A stretch of DNA of 64,000 bases from Chitinophaga sp. GbtcB8 (GTDB lineage: Bacteria > Bacteroidota > Bacteroidia > Chitinophagales > Chitinophagaceae), in NCBI RefSeq assembly GCF_019091455.1, contig NZ_JAGXJN010000036.1, forward strand, positions 33,119 through 97,118, given 5' to 3'. The position numbers and the translations under genes were made by a program. Every line of letters starts with the position of its first letter. The first letter of the stretch is position 1. Positions 1 through 7,587 of this stretch are shown piece by piece. A model generated the notes under the pieces. That model did no database searches. It was not told where the DNA came from and was given only the letters and a program-made list of their open reading frames with translations.

Positions 1-981
1 GGTAAGGAAGGTAGCGTACAGTATTAATACAAAGGATATAAAAAAGAAAAAGAAGGTGGATTTAAGGGCATGCCCGGTGTGCCGGAAGGCCAGCAGGGTA
101 TGAATGCCTGCTACCATGGTTAACCAGGGAACCAGGGAACCATTTTCTACCGGGTCCCAGGCCCAGTAACCGCCAAACGTAAGGGATTCATAGGCCCAGG
201 CAGCGCCCATCATTACGCCGGTGCCCAGTATCATACCGGCAAACAGTGCCCAGGGCAGCGCGGGTTTGGTCCACTCCGTATACTGGCGGGTCCATAAACC
301 GCCTAAAGCATAGGCAAAAGGTATGATCATGGAAGCAAATCCCAGGAATAATACCGGCGGGTGTATCACCATCCAGTAGTTCTGCAGCAGCGGGTTAAGG
401 CCGTTACCGTCTGTGATCATGCTCAGGTAATCTGGTCTGGATACCCAGGGCAGGTTTATATTCTCCTCTGCCTGCCTTAATAACAGGAAGGGGTTGCTGC
501 CTACGCGGTAACCCAGTATATAAATGCCCAGCAGCATGCTGGCCAGGCAAAGCTGTGCAAAGGAAACTACCGTCATTACCGGCGCTTCCCATTTTTTAGC
601 CCTGAACAGTAAAATAATGCCTAATACGCAGTGCCAGATGCTCCAGAGTAAAAAGCTACCTTCCTGGTCGGCCCAGAAGCTGGACAGCAGGTATTTTACC
701 TCCAGGCTGCGCGATGAGTTGCGCCACACATATTTATACTCAAAAAAGTGGTTATACAGTACGTAATATAAGATACCGAAAACGGCAAATACGGAAGCTA
801 TTTCTATTACAAAGGCTATGCGGGCCAGCTTTTTCCAGGAATCCTGCAGGCTGGTTTCTTTGACCCTTATTACGTTAAAATAAGCGATGGTGGCTACCAG
901 GGAGGCGATGAATGACAGTACAGCGAAAAAATGTCCAAACTGGCCGGGCAGCAGATGTTCCCCTATGTATTTAGTTTCCAA
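1..981 (-). CDS. ccmF: Cytochrome c assembly protein CcmF/CcsA family (partial)
   Basis: Integral membrane haem-lyase component that joins haem to apocytochromes c outside the cytoplasmic membrane. About 327 codons of the N-terminal part are visible; the gene runs off the left edge. I read the frame directly: it begins METKYIGEHLLPGQFGHFF, has several hydrophobic segments, and carries the family's tryptophan-rich haem-handling motif as GGYWAWDPVENGSLVPWL (around 125-180), preceded by a conserved WMVIHPPVLFLGF stretch. There is no in-frame ATG upstream before a stop near 1010, so the start is TTG at 981 (ATT at 984 is the alternative). It lies 105 bp downstream of ccmE on the same strand, so a ccmE-ccmF operon is likely. 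The family assignment is firm; CcmF rather than another CcsA-family member is inferred from the neighbour and sequence style. Confidence 0.9.
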   Translation of the reverse strand, partial: METKYIGEHLLPGQFGHFFAVLSFIASLVATIAYFNVIRVKETSLQDSWKKLARIAFVIEIASVFAVFGILYYVLYNHFFEYKYVWRNSSRSLEVKYLLSSFWADQEGSFLLWSIWHCVLGIILLFRAKKWEAPVMTVVSFAQLCLASMLLGIYILGYRVGSNPFLLLRQAEENINLPWVSRPDYLSMITDGNGLNPLLQNYWMVIHPPVLFLGFASMIIPFAYALGGLWTRQYTEWTKPALPWALFAGMILGTGVMMGAAWAYESLTFGGYWAWDPVENGSLVPWLTMVAGIHTLLAFRHTGHALKSTFFFFFISFVLILYATFLT

Positions 982-1004
982 AATGTTGCGATGATTAAAC
1001 GTCC

Positions 1005-1080
1005 AAAAATTTTAGACCTTAGATCCTGGATTTAAATCCAGTAATACCCTTTAAACAGTACATCTAAGATCGTAAATCCA
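1005..1080. repeat. AT-rich inverted word repeat between ccmE and ccmF
   Basis: The gap holds an imperfect inverted repeat: TTTTAGACCTTAGATCCTGG on the left and CATCTAAGATCGTAAATCCA on the right, the latter being close to the reverse complement of the former. It belongs to the same family as the perfect repeats at 1577-1648 and 52668-52729 (core GATTTACGATTTTAG), in a more decayed form. It sits inside a probable operon, so a strong terminator role is unlikely. Confidence 0.6.
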
Positions 1081-1086
1081 CTCCAC

Positions 1087-1485
1087 TTACATTTGCTTGG
1101 TACTCATGGCTACCTGGTCATCCTTGTACTTGGAAGGGCATTTCATCAGGATCTTATTGCAGTGAAACTCCCCTTTTTCTATTTTACCGGTCAGTACCAG
1201 CTGTTCAGCCTTTTCAAAATCCGTAGGTTTGGTACCAAAAAAGATCACTTTACGGGTTTCGCCTACCTTATCCTTCATGTAAAAGGTAAAGTAGTTGGCA
1301 TCTTTTACCGGGTTGTATGAGAGGGCCTGCGCCTTATCCAGCGTGCCTATCACATGATATTCCTTTCCTTCTTTTTCCCGGGCTGTTGCAAATGTTTCAT
1401 AGGTGCTAAAATCCCCTACCATAGTCACAATTATGCCAATGGCTACGGCAATCACCACCAGTAAAACGATATTTGTTTTCTTCAT
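1087..1485 (-). CDS. ccmE: Cytochrome c maturation haem chaperone CcmE, CXXXY type
   Basis: Membrane-anchored periplasmic haem chaperone that binds haem covalently and passes it to CcmF. It has 132 residues: one N-terminal membrane anchor (residues 5-23) followed by a small beta-barrel (OB-fold) domain with YHVIGTLD and LVLTGKIEKGEFHC. Classical CcmE carries a haem-binding histidine in an HXXXY motif; here the equivalent place reads MKCPSKY, so the likely haem ligand is Cys116 with Tyr120 (CXXXY). That variant is known from archaea and some bacteria with a modified System I. The start is ATG, and a good -7 box lies 38 bp upstream. ccmF follows on the same strand. Confidence 0.88.
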   Translation of the reverse strand: MKKTNIVLLVVIAVAIGIIVTMVGDFSTYETFATAREKEGKEYHVIGTLDKAQALSYNPVKDANYFTFYMKDKVGETRKVIFFGTKPTDFEKAEQLVLTGKIEKGEFHCNKILMKCPSKYKDDQVAMSTKQM

Positions 1486-1522
1486 AACTTATTTTTTCAG
1501 GCAAGCTTCCTTTTTCCAGCCG

Positions 1523-1530
1523 CAAAATTA
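1523..1530 (-). promoter_or_regulatory. Predicted -7 box for ccmE
   Basis: Read on the minus strand this is TAATTTTG, an exact match to the Bacteroidota -7 consensus TAnnTTTG, ending 37 bp before the ccmE ATG. I see no convincing -33 TTTG at the expected 19-21 bp spacing, so this rests on the -7 box alone. Confidence 0.45.
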
Positions 1531-1576
1531 ACGCAAAAAGGAGTTGGGTGTTCTTAATTTTATATAAAAGGCAGGG

Positions 1577-1648
1577 GATTTACGATTTTAGACCCAGGAT
1601 CTTAGATTTTGAGGCCCGGATACCCCCTGAGATCTAAAATCGTAAATC
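1577..1648. repeat. Perfect 16-bp inverted repeat in a divergent promoter region
   Basis: GATTTACGATTTTAGA at 1577-1592 is matched by its exact reverse complement at 1633-1648. Between and beyond the arms are more copies of the same words (CTTAGATTTT, GAAATCTAAAATATTA up to about 1665). The element lies between the divergent ccmE and agmatinase-family genes, so it is not a terminator for either. The same 16-mer recurs, again as an inverted repeat, at 52668. Confidence 0.85.
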
Positions 1649-1671
1649 TGAAATCTAAAATATTAGTTCCC

Positions 1672-1679
1672 TATCTTTG
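1672..1679 (+). promoter_or_regulatory. Predicted -7 box for the agmatinase-family gene
   Basis: TATCTTTG matches TAnnTTTG exactly and is followed by C, as is common. It lies 31 bp before the ATG at 1711 and directly after the word repeat at 1577-1665. Confidence 0.5.
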
Positions 1680-1710
1680 CGCCGAAATAAGAAATTGAAT
1701 TTTCAATATC

Positions 1711-2754
1711 ATGGCCGATCTGTCACAATTTGATCCTAATTCAGTAGGTATACTCTCCAACAACATTTTTGGACTACCCTTTAATGAAGAGGATGCAAAG
1801 CTGGTACTGTTGCCTGTTCCCTGGGAAGTAACCGTATCCTATTCCAATGGTACGGCCCGTGGCCCGGAACAGATCTTTAAAGCCTCCTTCCAGGTAGACC
1901 TCCTTGACCCGGACGTAAAAGATGGCTGGAAAAAGGGTTTTTTCATGCGGGAACCGGATAAACACATGCTGCTGCGCAGCGATTACCTGCGTAAAGAGGC
2001 GGAGCTGTACATTAAATTCCTGACCGAAGGCGGTGATATTGGGGATAACCAGTTCCTGAAAAAGACCCTGGTGGATGTGAATACCGGCACCAAGGTAATG
2101 AACGAATGGGTATACAACCAAACCCTGGCCCTGATGAACAAAGGTAAGCTGGTAGGGTTAATTGGCGGTGACCACAGCACCCCCCTGGGTTATTACAAAG
2201 CCATTGGGGAAAAGAAAGGCGATTTTGGCATTTTACAAATAGACGCCCATTGCGACCTGCGGGATAGCTACGAAGGTTTCAAATACTCCCACGCCTCCAT
2301 TATGTACAATGCCCTGAACGAAGTACCCCAGCTCAAAAAGCTGGTACAGGTGGGTATACGCGACTATTGTGAGGAGGAGCTGGACTTTGTGGCCAATAAT
2401 AAAGACCGCGTAACCACCTTCTTTGATAAAGACATTAAGGAAGCCCAGTTTGAAGGCGAGTCATGGAAAGATACCTGCGACCGCATTATTGCTGCCCTGC
2501 CCCAGCAGGTGTACATCAGCTTTGATATAGATGGGCTGGATCCCAAGCTGTGCCCGCATACCGGTACCCCGGTACCCGGCGGTTTTGAAGTAGCGCAGAT
2601 CTTTTATTTATTCAAACGCTTACTGGCCAGCGGCCGGCAGCTGATAGGCTTTGACCTGAACGAGGTAAGCACCTCTCACGACGAATGGGATGCCAATGTA
2701 GGCGCACGCGTGCTGTTTAAGCTATGTAACCTTCTTGTAATGAATAATGAATAA
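1711..2754 (+). CDS. Ureohydrolase (arginase/agmatinase/formimidoylglutamase family)
   Basis: Binuclear manganese hydrolase that removes urea or formamide from guanidino or formimidoyl substrates. At 347 residues it has the complete metal site of the family: GGDHS (His155), DAHCDLR (Asp178, His180, Asp182), SHAS (193-196) and SFDIDGLDP (Asp272, Asp274). The C-terminal GFDLNEVS is also typical. The insertion-rich N-terminal 100 residues resemble the Bacteroidota agmatinase-like group, but the substrate cannot be fixed from sequence. It appears to be transcribed alone. The last residues (LLVMNNE) are encoded by the word repeat that fills the following spacer, so the native C-terminus may have been altered. 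Family certain, exact activity open. Confidence 0.85.
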   Translation: MADLSQFDPNSVGILSNNIFGLPFNEEDAKLVLLPVPWEVTVSYSNGTARGPEQIFKASFQVDLLDPDVKDGWKKGFFMREPDKHMLLRSDYLRKEAELYIKFLTEGGDIGDNQFLKKTLVDVNTGTKVMNEWVYNQTLALMNKGKLVGLIGGDHSTPLGYYKAIGEKKGDFGILQIDAHCDLRDSYEGFKYSHASIMYNALNEVPQLKKLVQVGIRDYCEEELDFVANNKDRVTTFFDKDIKEAQFEGESWKDTCDRIIAALPQQVYISFDIDGLDPKLCPHTGTPVPGGFEVAQIFYLFKRLLASGRQLIGFDLNEVSTSHDEWDANVGARVLFKLCNLLVMNNE

Positions 2755-2857
2755 TTAAGGATTAATAATTACGGAGACATGTTTGCAGCGCAACAATAAT
2801 ATTTCGCGAAGACTGTCATTATAATTACTAATTCTTCATTTTTAATTACTAATTAAA
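2737..2857. repeat. AT-rich word repeat (AATGAATAATTA family)
   Basis: The left half is built from TAATGAATAATGAATAATT and GGATTAATAATTA, the right half from ATTACTAATTCTTCATTT and TTAATTACTAATTAAAATG, forming an imperfect inverted repeat across a short unique centre (about 2774-2812). It covers the end of the ureohydrolase gene and reaches the ATG of the next. Similar single arms occur at 12583, 51421 and 59693. Confidence 0.6.
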
Positions 2858-3445
2858 ATGTTCAAGATAAGGATATTGCACCCCAACACCATCACCCGTC
2901 TGCGTTTGCAGCCCGTGGTGCATGGCATGGCAGGCCTGTTGTTCTTCTTTAACGCCATCGGTATTTATAACAGCCGGCAGCCCAATGGATTTATGACCAC
3001 ATTCTTCCTGCTGCTGGGGTTGGCGAGCCTTGTTTTCCCGTTCATAATGCGGCGTTTCCGCAACTTTTCCGGCGCCAACAGCCTGATGCGCCTGTTACAG
3101 GTATTTGCCTGTTTCAGCGGCTGCTTATATTTCCTTACCCACCTGCAGCCCCTTATTGGCGGCCTGCATCTGCTGGTAGGCATAGGCCTGGCCTATATTG
3201 GCTGGACGGAGCATAACATGCTGCAGCCGGTATATGTAGTGCTGGATACCATTGGCGTTACCATGCCTACTACCTTTTCCAAACAGGTAATAGGCTGGAA
3301 CCAGCTCAATAACGTAATTTTGCGTAACGACCTGCTGACCATTGATTTTAAGAACAACAAGATCATTCAGCTGGAAGTGCTGGACAACATACCGGATATT
3401 AAAGCCGCAGAGATTAACGGTTTTGCGAAAAGCAGGATCGTATAG
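2858..3445 (+). CDS. Membrane protein of unknown function
   Basis: I do not recognise this 195-residue protein. It has about four hydrophobic segments between residues 20 and 120 (GMAGLLFFFNAIGIY, TTFFLLLGLASLVFPFIM, LLQVFACFSGCLYFL, LLVGIGLAYIGW) followed by a soluble C-terminal part of about 75 residues (LNNVILRNDLLTIDFKNNK...), whose alternating pattern looks like a small beta-sandwich/PH-like domain. Such membrane-plus-PH-like layouts are common in uncharacterised bacterial proteins. It lies between the ureohydrolase and a radical SAM gene on the same strand, separated from both by word repeats. Confidence 0.75.
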   Translation: MFKIRILHPNTITRLRLQPVVHGMAGLLFFFNAIGIYNSRQPNGFMTTFFLLLGLASLVFPFIMRRFRNFSGANSLMRLLQVFACFSGCLYFLTHLQPLIGGLHLLVGIGLAYIGWTEHNMLQPVYVVLDTIGVTMPTTFSKQVIGWNQLNNVILRNDLLTIDFKNNKIIQLEVLDNIPDIKAAEINGFAKSRIV

Positions 3446-3449
3446 ATAG

Positions 3450-3519
3450 AATTAAGCACAAAGCATAAAGCATAACACAATCAGCTTTCAGCTTTATGCT
3501 TTTAGCTTTTAGCTCTTAA
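3450..3519. repeat. Word repeat (AAAGCATAAAGC family), inverted
   Basis: The left arm reads AATTAAGCACAAAGCATAAA, the right arm TCAGCTTTATGCTTTTAGCT plus a further GCTTTTAGCTCTTA. The right arm is an imperfect, word-shuffled reverse complement of the left. A sister copy made from the same words lies after fbp (14140-14210). Confidence 0.65.
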
Positions 3520-3525
3520 ACAAAC

Positions 3526-4824
3526 ATGATGCTTACACAAAGCCCATATATATTGTACTCCGACGGGAACGGGAACATTTTTGAGGATACTTCCCTGTAC
3601 GCTACCGGCCGTAGCGCCTGGGATGCGCTGCCTATACCGGCAGAAGAGTGGATTGAGCTGCCCGAAGGAGGCCAGTTGTACGAGCTGCCCGGCCGCCGGG
3701 GTATTGGCATTAATGCCGGTACGGAAGAAATGGCCCTGTGCGATAAAGGCTGGGCCGTAGCTGCTTTTATTCCGCCGGCACATACCGGTTTTTATTTAGC
3801 AGCGTATGAAACCCTGCCGGATGCCCCCACCCTGCCCCTGTTCTGCTATACAGCAGTAGGCTGGCTGGATGGCAAGTTCTATGTACCGGCTACCCGTATT
3901 GAGCAAGACATTCGCCAGGAGTGTGCCGGTTTTGATGATAAGCAGGTAAAACAAGGCGTAAAAGACCTATTGCAGGCATACCCGCATAACCGCCTGGTAA
4001 AACACCTGGCAGATAATTGCGCCTTAACCTACCACTGCCCTGCAGCCCGTAACTATTTTATGGGACGCTGGGAATGCCCTATCCCCTCTTCTCCCGCCTG
4101 TAATGCCAACTGCGTAGGCTGTATATCCTTTCAGCCGGAAGAGGAGAACATTGTATCTACCCAGGAACGCCTAACGTTTAAACCCTCTCCCGAAGAGATC
4201 GTAGAATATACTGTGCCCCACCTGGAAAGCGCGCCCTTCCCTATTGTTAGTTTTGGACAGGGTTGTGAGGGCGAGCCTTTGCTGATGTGGGAAACCATCC
4301 GCGAATCTATTTTAGAGATCCGTAAGCACACGCCCAAAGGCAGCATTAACATTAACACCAACGGCAGTAAGCCCGATGCAGTGCGCGTGCTTTGTAAAGC
4401 AGGCCTTAACAGCATTCGCGTAAGCACCAATTCAGCCCAGGAAAGATGGTACACACCCTATTACCGGCCCAATAACTACCGTTTTGAAGATATTGTGGAA
4501 AGCCTGAAAGTAGTGCGCGGATCTGGCGGGTGGACCTCCATTAACTATTTCGTATTCCCGGGTATGACGGATAGTGAATCTGAATACGAAGCCCTGCGTA
4601 AGCTCATTAAGGATACAGACCTGTGCATGATACAATGGCGCAATTTTAACATTGACCCTGACTGGTACCTGGGTAAGCTGGGTATTACGGATACGGGTGA
4701 TCGTTTAGGTATGGCGCAATTACTGGAACTCATACACGAAGAATTCCCCCATCTGAAATTCGGGTATTTTAACCCGCCCATGGAAAGGATCAAAGGGGAT
4801 TATGCACGGGATTTTGCGCACTAA
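3526..4824 (+). CDS. Radical SAM protein of unknown substrate
   Basis: A 432-residue iron-sulfur enzyme that should cleave S-adenosylmethionine to start radical chemistry. The cluster motif is C192-NAN-C196-VG-C199 (CxxxCxxC), unusually far from the N-terminus: about 185 residues precede it, with no known fold recognisable to me. After it come the expected radical SAM barrel features: SFGQGCEGEPLL (glycine-rich SAM-binding stretch), INTNGSKP and SIRVSTNS. There is no second cysteine-rich SPASM-like cluster at the C-terminus. The start ATGATG is at 3526. The 3' end overlaps the convergent MFS gene by 35 bp. No neighbouring peptide substrate or cofactor gene indicates its job. Confidence 0.8.
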   Translation: MMLTQSPYILYSDGNGNIFEDTSLYATGRSAWDALPIPAEEWIELPEGGQLYELPGRRGIGINAGTEEMALCDKGWAVAAFIPPAHTGFYLAAYETLPDAPTLPLFCYTAVGWLDGKFYVPATRIEQDIRQECAGFDDKQVKQGVKDLLQAYPHNRLVKHLADNCALTYHCPAARNYFMGRWECPIPSSPACNANCVGCISFQPEEENIVSTQERLTFKPSPEEIVEYTVPHLESAPFPIVSFGQGCEGEPLLMWETIRESILEIRKHTPKGSININTNGSKPDAVRVLCKAGLNSIRVSTNSAQERWYTPYYRPNNYRFEDIVESLKVVRGSGGWTSINYFVFPGMTDSESEYEALRKLIKDTDLCMIQWRNFNIDPDWYLGKLGITDTGDRLGMAQLLELIHEEFPHLKFGYFNPPMERIKGDYARDFAH

Positions 4825-6013
4825 ACTTACGTTGCAGTAACATAAAACCCAGGGAGGTTAACAGGCACCAGCCCGTTACCACGTACCACCAATCCCGGAA
4901 GCCCAGCCGCTCTACCAGGTATGCGCTTAATGAAGGTGCTACTATCTGCGCCACAGAATAGGCAATGGTATACAATGCAGCATACTGCCCGCGGTTATGC
5001 TCCTGGCTGCGGCTGATCCAGAAGGCATTCATAAAGGGCATGCTGAACATTTCACTGAAAGTAAAGAACAGGATGTAAACCCACGCAGCTATTCCCCAGG
5101 CAGGCAGCAGGTTAAAGCTCAGGTAAGCCAGGGCGGTTAGTAATATGCCCCGGGAAATAAAGGTGAGGTTTGGTTTGGTGCCTTCCAGCTTGTATACCAA
5201 TATCATTTCCAGCACCGCGATCGTTAACCCGTTGGAGCCCAGTATTATACCAATGTAAAACTCGCTGAGGTGCAGCACTGACTTAAAGTACAGCGGTACA
5301 ATAGATCCCAGCTGGAAAAAGCCCATTGCAAAAAAAGTTACCAATACCGCAAACAACAGGTATAGCACATCTTTGTAGGCCGATGGCCCTTTAGGGATTT
5401 CCGGTGCAGTGGTATCTGCTGCTGCGCCTTTTACTATTTTGCCCGGCGGTAAAAATACCCGCATCAACAGCGCTGCCAGGATACAGGTTAACCCATCTGC
5501 CCAGAACAAAAAATTATAGCTGATGCCTGCCAGCATGCCCCCTACTGCCGGGCCAATGGAAAAACCCAGGTTCACGGCTAAACGGTTTAAGGAATAGGAA
5601 CGCACCCGGTTCTCCGGGCTGCTGTACCAGGCCGTGGCTGCGGCATTGGCCGGGCGGAAAGCATCGCCCACCATGCTGAGTACAAAGGTGCAGATGCTGA
5701 TCTGCAGCATGGTTTGCATTTGTCCTAATATGATAAACAAAATGCCGTTCAGGAAAAGGCTCCAGAACTGGATGGGGTAAAAACCTATCTTATCGGATAA
5801 GCGCCCGCCCAGCAATGCGCCGAATATAGACCCTACGCCAAAAATGCCTACTACCAGCCCGGCCTGCGCTATGCTCATATGCATATGCTGGGTAAGGTAA
5901 ATGGTGAGAAAAGGCAGCACCATGTTACCGCTACGGTTAATCAGCAATACCAATGACAATAACCAGGTGGACGGACTAAGTCCGGAAAAGGCTTTTTTGT
6001 ATAATGATAACAA
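4790..6013 (-). CDS. MFS transporter
   Basis: A 407-residue major facilitator superfamily permease with about 12 membrane helices. The loop 2-3 signature appears as GALLGGRLSDKIGFYP, and the sequence splits into two six-helix halves by a charged central loop near residues 190-215 (PPGKIVKGAAADTTAPEIPKG). It most resembles drug:proton antiporter-like members; the substrate is not predictable. The start is TTG at 6013: the next in-frame Met (residue 31) would remove the first helix. A -7 box lies 20 bp upstream. Its 3' end overlaps the convergent radical SAM gene by 35 bp. Confidence 0.85.
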   Translation of the reverse strand: MLSLYKKAFSGLSPSTWLLSLVLLINRSGNMVLPFLTIYLTQHMHMSIAQAGLVVGIFGVGSIFGALLGGRLSDKIGFYPIQFWSLFLNGILFIILGQMQTMLQISICTFVLSMVGDAFRPANAAATAWYSSPENRVRSYSLNRLAVNLGFSIGPAVGGMLAGISYNFLFWADGLTCILAALLMRVFLPPGKIVKGAAADTTAPEIPKGPSAYKDVLYLLFAVLVTFFAMGFFQLGSIVPLYFKSVLHLSEFYIGIILGSNGLTIAVLEMILVYKLEGTKPNLTFISRGILLTALAYLSFNLLPAWGIAAWVYILFFTFSEMFSMPFMNAFWISRSQEHNRGQYAALYTIAYSVAQIVAPSLSAYLVERLGFRDWWYVVTGWCLLTSLGFMLLQRKFSAQNPVHNPL

Positions 6014-6033
6014 GGAAGACGGATTTGGGAGCG

Positions 6034-6041
6034 CAAATTTA
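6034..6041 (-). promoter_or_regulatory. Predicted -7 box for the MFS gene
   Basis: Reads TAAATTTG on the minus strand, an exact TAnnTTTG match 20 bp upstream of the TTG start at 6013, giving a short leader. It supports that start choice. Confidence 0.5.
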
Positions 6042-6071
6042 GTAAATAGTTGGCAGTGGGTAGTGGTTATT

Positions 6072-6449
6072 CTATAGGAAAATGGGCAAGGAAAGATGAA
6101 GGCTAAAGGGGGCGTTTAAAAAACATGCTTTACAGTGATTGAACATAAACACACAATCAATCAGATCGGCCAGCATATGAAGCAATAACCCTATTCCGAT
6201 TATATTAAATGGTTTCCGCAAAAACAGTAACACAAAATAAACGGCTATAGCATAACCGGTATGCAGGTAGTGAAAGCCCAAGCTGCATCTGTCAGCCTGA
6301 AATACAGGAGTAGCCAGCAGGTGGTCTGCATCCACAAGCATGGTTGCAATTAATATTAAATAAACCTTTTTCCATTCCTTCCTGAAAAAAAGAAATGCAA
6401 TAAAAAATGGAAATCCAAAGTGCAAAAAATAATGTAGGAATACCTGCAA
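6072..6449 (-). CDS. DUF6122-like small membrane protein
   Basis: A 125-residue integral membrane protein with four hydrophobic segments. It shows features I associate with the Bacteroidota DUF6122 family: an early LHYFLHFGFPF, then MLVDADHLLATPVF with an acidic/histidine cluster inside the membrane region, FHYLHTGYAI, and GIGLLLHMLADLIDC. The repeated His/Asp motifs resemble membrane-bound metal-dependent hydrolases, but no function is established. The start appears to be TTG at 6449. It lies downstream of the MFS gene on the same strand, 58 bp away and read before it. Confidence 0.7.
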   Translation of the reverse strand: MQVFLHYFLHFGFPFFIAFLFFRKEWKKVYLILIATMLVDADHLLATPVFQADRCSLGFHYLHTGYAIAVYFVLLFLRKPFNIIGIGLLLHMLADLIDCVFMFNHCKACFLNAPFSLHLSLPIFL

Positions 6450-6623
6450 TTCTATTGGTTTGTTGCTGTTGATCAGCTCCTTTTAAACATTCACTAAATC
6501 TTAAAAATAGTAATACAAAAAACAATGGCCGCAAAATACTTACAAAAATCTAAGTTCAGTTAAACATCCTGCGATACGCCCCCACTCCCCGGGCTGCCCA
6601 GTGGAAACTGGCAACTTTTTTAC

Positions 6624-6631
6624 TAGCTTTG
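6624..6631 (+). promoter_or_regulatory. Predicted -7 box directly before the TauE/SafE gene
   Basis: TAGCTTTG is an exact TAnnTTTG match whose last base is only 6 nt before the ATG at 6638. Transcription would begin at or very near the start codon, leaving no room for a ribosome-binding site. Confidence 0.5.
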
Positions 6632-6637
6632 CCCGCT

Positions 6638-7402
6638 ATGACAACGGACCTGGTCCTGCTTTGCTGTTTTTCCCTATGTGCAGGATTTATTGATGCAATT
6701 GTTGGCGGTGGCGGATTAATTCAAACACCGGCCATCCTGTTCACCTTTCCGCAATACCCGGTAGCTACCCTGCTGGGCACTACCAAAATACCTTCGTTCT
6801 CCGGCACCAGTATGGCTGCCTGGCAATATGCCAAACGGGTGCAGTTTGACAGGCCGCTGCTGCTGGTTACAGCGGTCACTGCTTTTTTTGCCGCGCTCTG
6901 CGGCTCGTCGCTGGTGGCCTATTTACCTAATCATTTTTTAAAGCCGGTAATGCTGGTGCTGTTAATAGCAGTAGCCATTTACACCTATCTGAAAAAGGAT
7001 TTTGGGCAGCAAACCCACCAACCCGCCGGGCCCGCGCGCAATACCTGGGCATGGGGGATCGTTATTGGAGGAGTATTAGGGTTTTACGACGGATTTTTTG
7101 GCCCGGGCACCGGCAGTTTCCTGATCCTGGCATTCATTAGCCTTATGGGCTTTGATTTTTTACATGCCAGCGCCCATGCGAAAGTGGTGAACCTGTCTAC
7201 CAACGTGGCTTCTATCACTTATTTCGCATCGCACGGGCACATTTTATGGCCGGTAACCATTTTAATGGCTGTCAGCAACTTAACCGGCTCTTTCTTTGGC
7301 GCACGTTTAGCCATTTTAAAAGGTAACAGCCTGGTACGCAGGTTCTTTTTACTGGTAGTGTGCGGTACTATATTACGGTTTGCATATGAGTTGTGGAAGT
7401 AA
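6638..7402 (+). CDS. TauE/SafE (TSUP) family permease
   Basis: A 254-residue inner-membrane permease of the sulfite exporter TauE/SafE family, whose members move sulfur-containing or other small anions. About eight membrane helices are visible. The duplicated signature appears twice: CAGFIDAIVGGGGLIQTPAIL near the N-terminus (family motif around the GGGG) and GFYDGFFGPGTGSFLILAF near residue 155. I chose ATG 6638 rather than a TTG at 6629, because the -7 box overlaps the TTG. The gene stands alone, and the substrate is not predictable. Confidence 0.85.
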   Translation: MTTDLVLLCCFSLCAGFIDAIVGGGGLIQTPAILFTFPQYPVATLLGTTKIPSFSGTSMAAWQYAKRVQFDRPLLLVTAVTAFFAALCGSSLVAYLPNHFLKPVMLVLLIAVAIYTYLKKDFGQQTHQPAGPARNTWAWGIVIGGVLGFYDGFFGPGTGSFLILAFISLMGFDFLHASAHAKVVNLSTNVASITYFASHGHILWPVTILMAVSNLTGSFFGARLAILKGNSLVRRFFLLVVCGTILRFAYELWK

Positions 7403-7404
7403 CG

Positions 7405-7560
7405 GACAGCGGTCCACGGTCCGGGGATGATGGACCGGATGTTAATGTTTGGTTATTGATGCAAACGGTTTTATATATGCAAAACAGTTAGAAACACTCA
7501 TAACGCCGCGGGGAGCAGACCGGGGACCGGGCAGACAGTGGACCATACGCAGTGAACAGT
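7405..7560. repeat. GC-rich word repeat (GGTCCACGGTCC family)
   Basis: The spacer upstream of the TonB-like gene is built from shuffled words: GCGGTCCACGGTCCGGGG and GATGGACCGGAT on the left; GACCGGGGACCGGGCAGACA and GTGGACCATACGCAGTGAAC on the right. The two sides are imperfect reverse complements. The middle (about 7440-7500) is ordinary sequence. A related repeat built from GGACCATGG words lies between nuoB and nuoCD. Confidence 0.6.
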
Positions 7561-7576
7561 GGTCAAAAAAAAACAT

Positions 7577-7584
7577 TACATTTG
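7577..7584 (+). promoter_or_regulatory. Predicted -7 box directly before the TonB-like gene
   Basis: TACATTTG is an exact TAnnTTTG match 3 nt before the ATG at 7588. It lies inside the longer reading frame that would begin at 7552, which argues for the downstream start and for a leaderless transcript. Confidence 0.45.
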
Positions 7585-7587
7585 AGT

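Noticed and set aside
7552..7587. Earlier start of the TonB-like gene
   Set aside because: Contains the predicted -7 box; the resulting 12 residues (MNSGQKKTLHLS) derive from the spacer.
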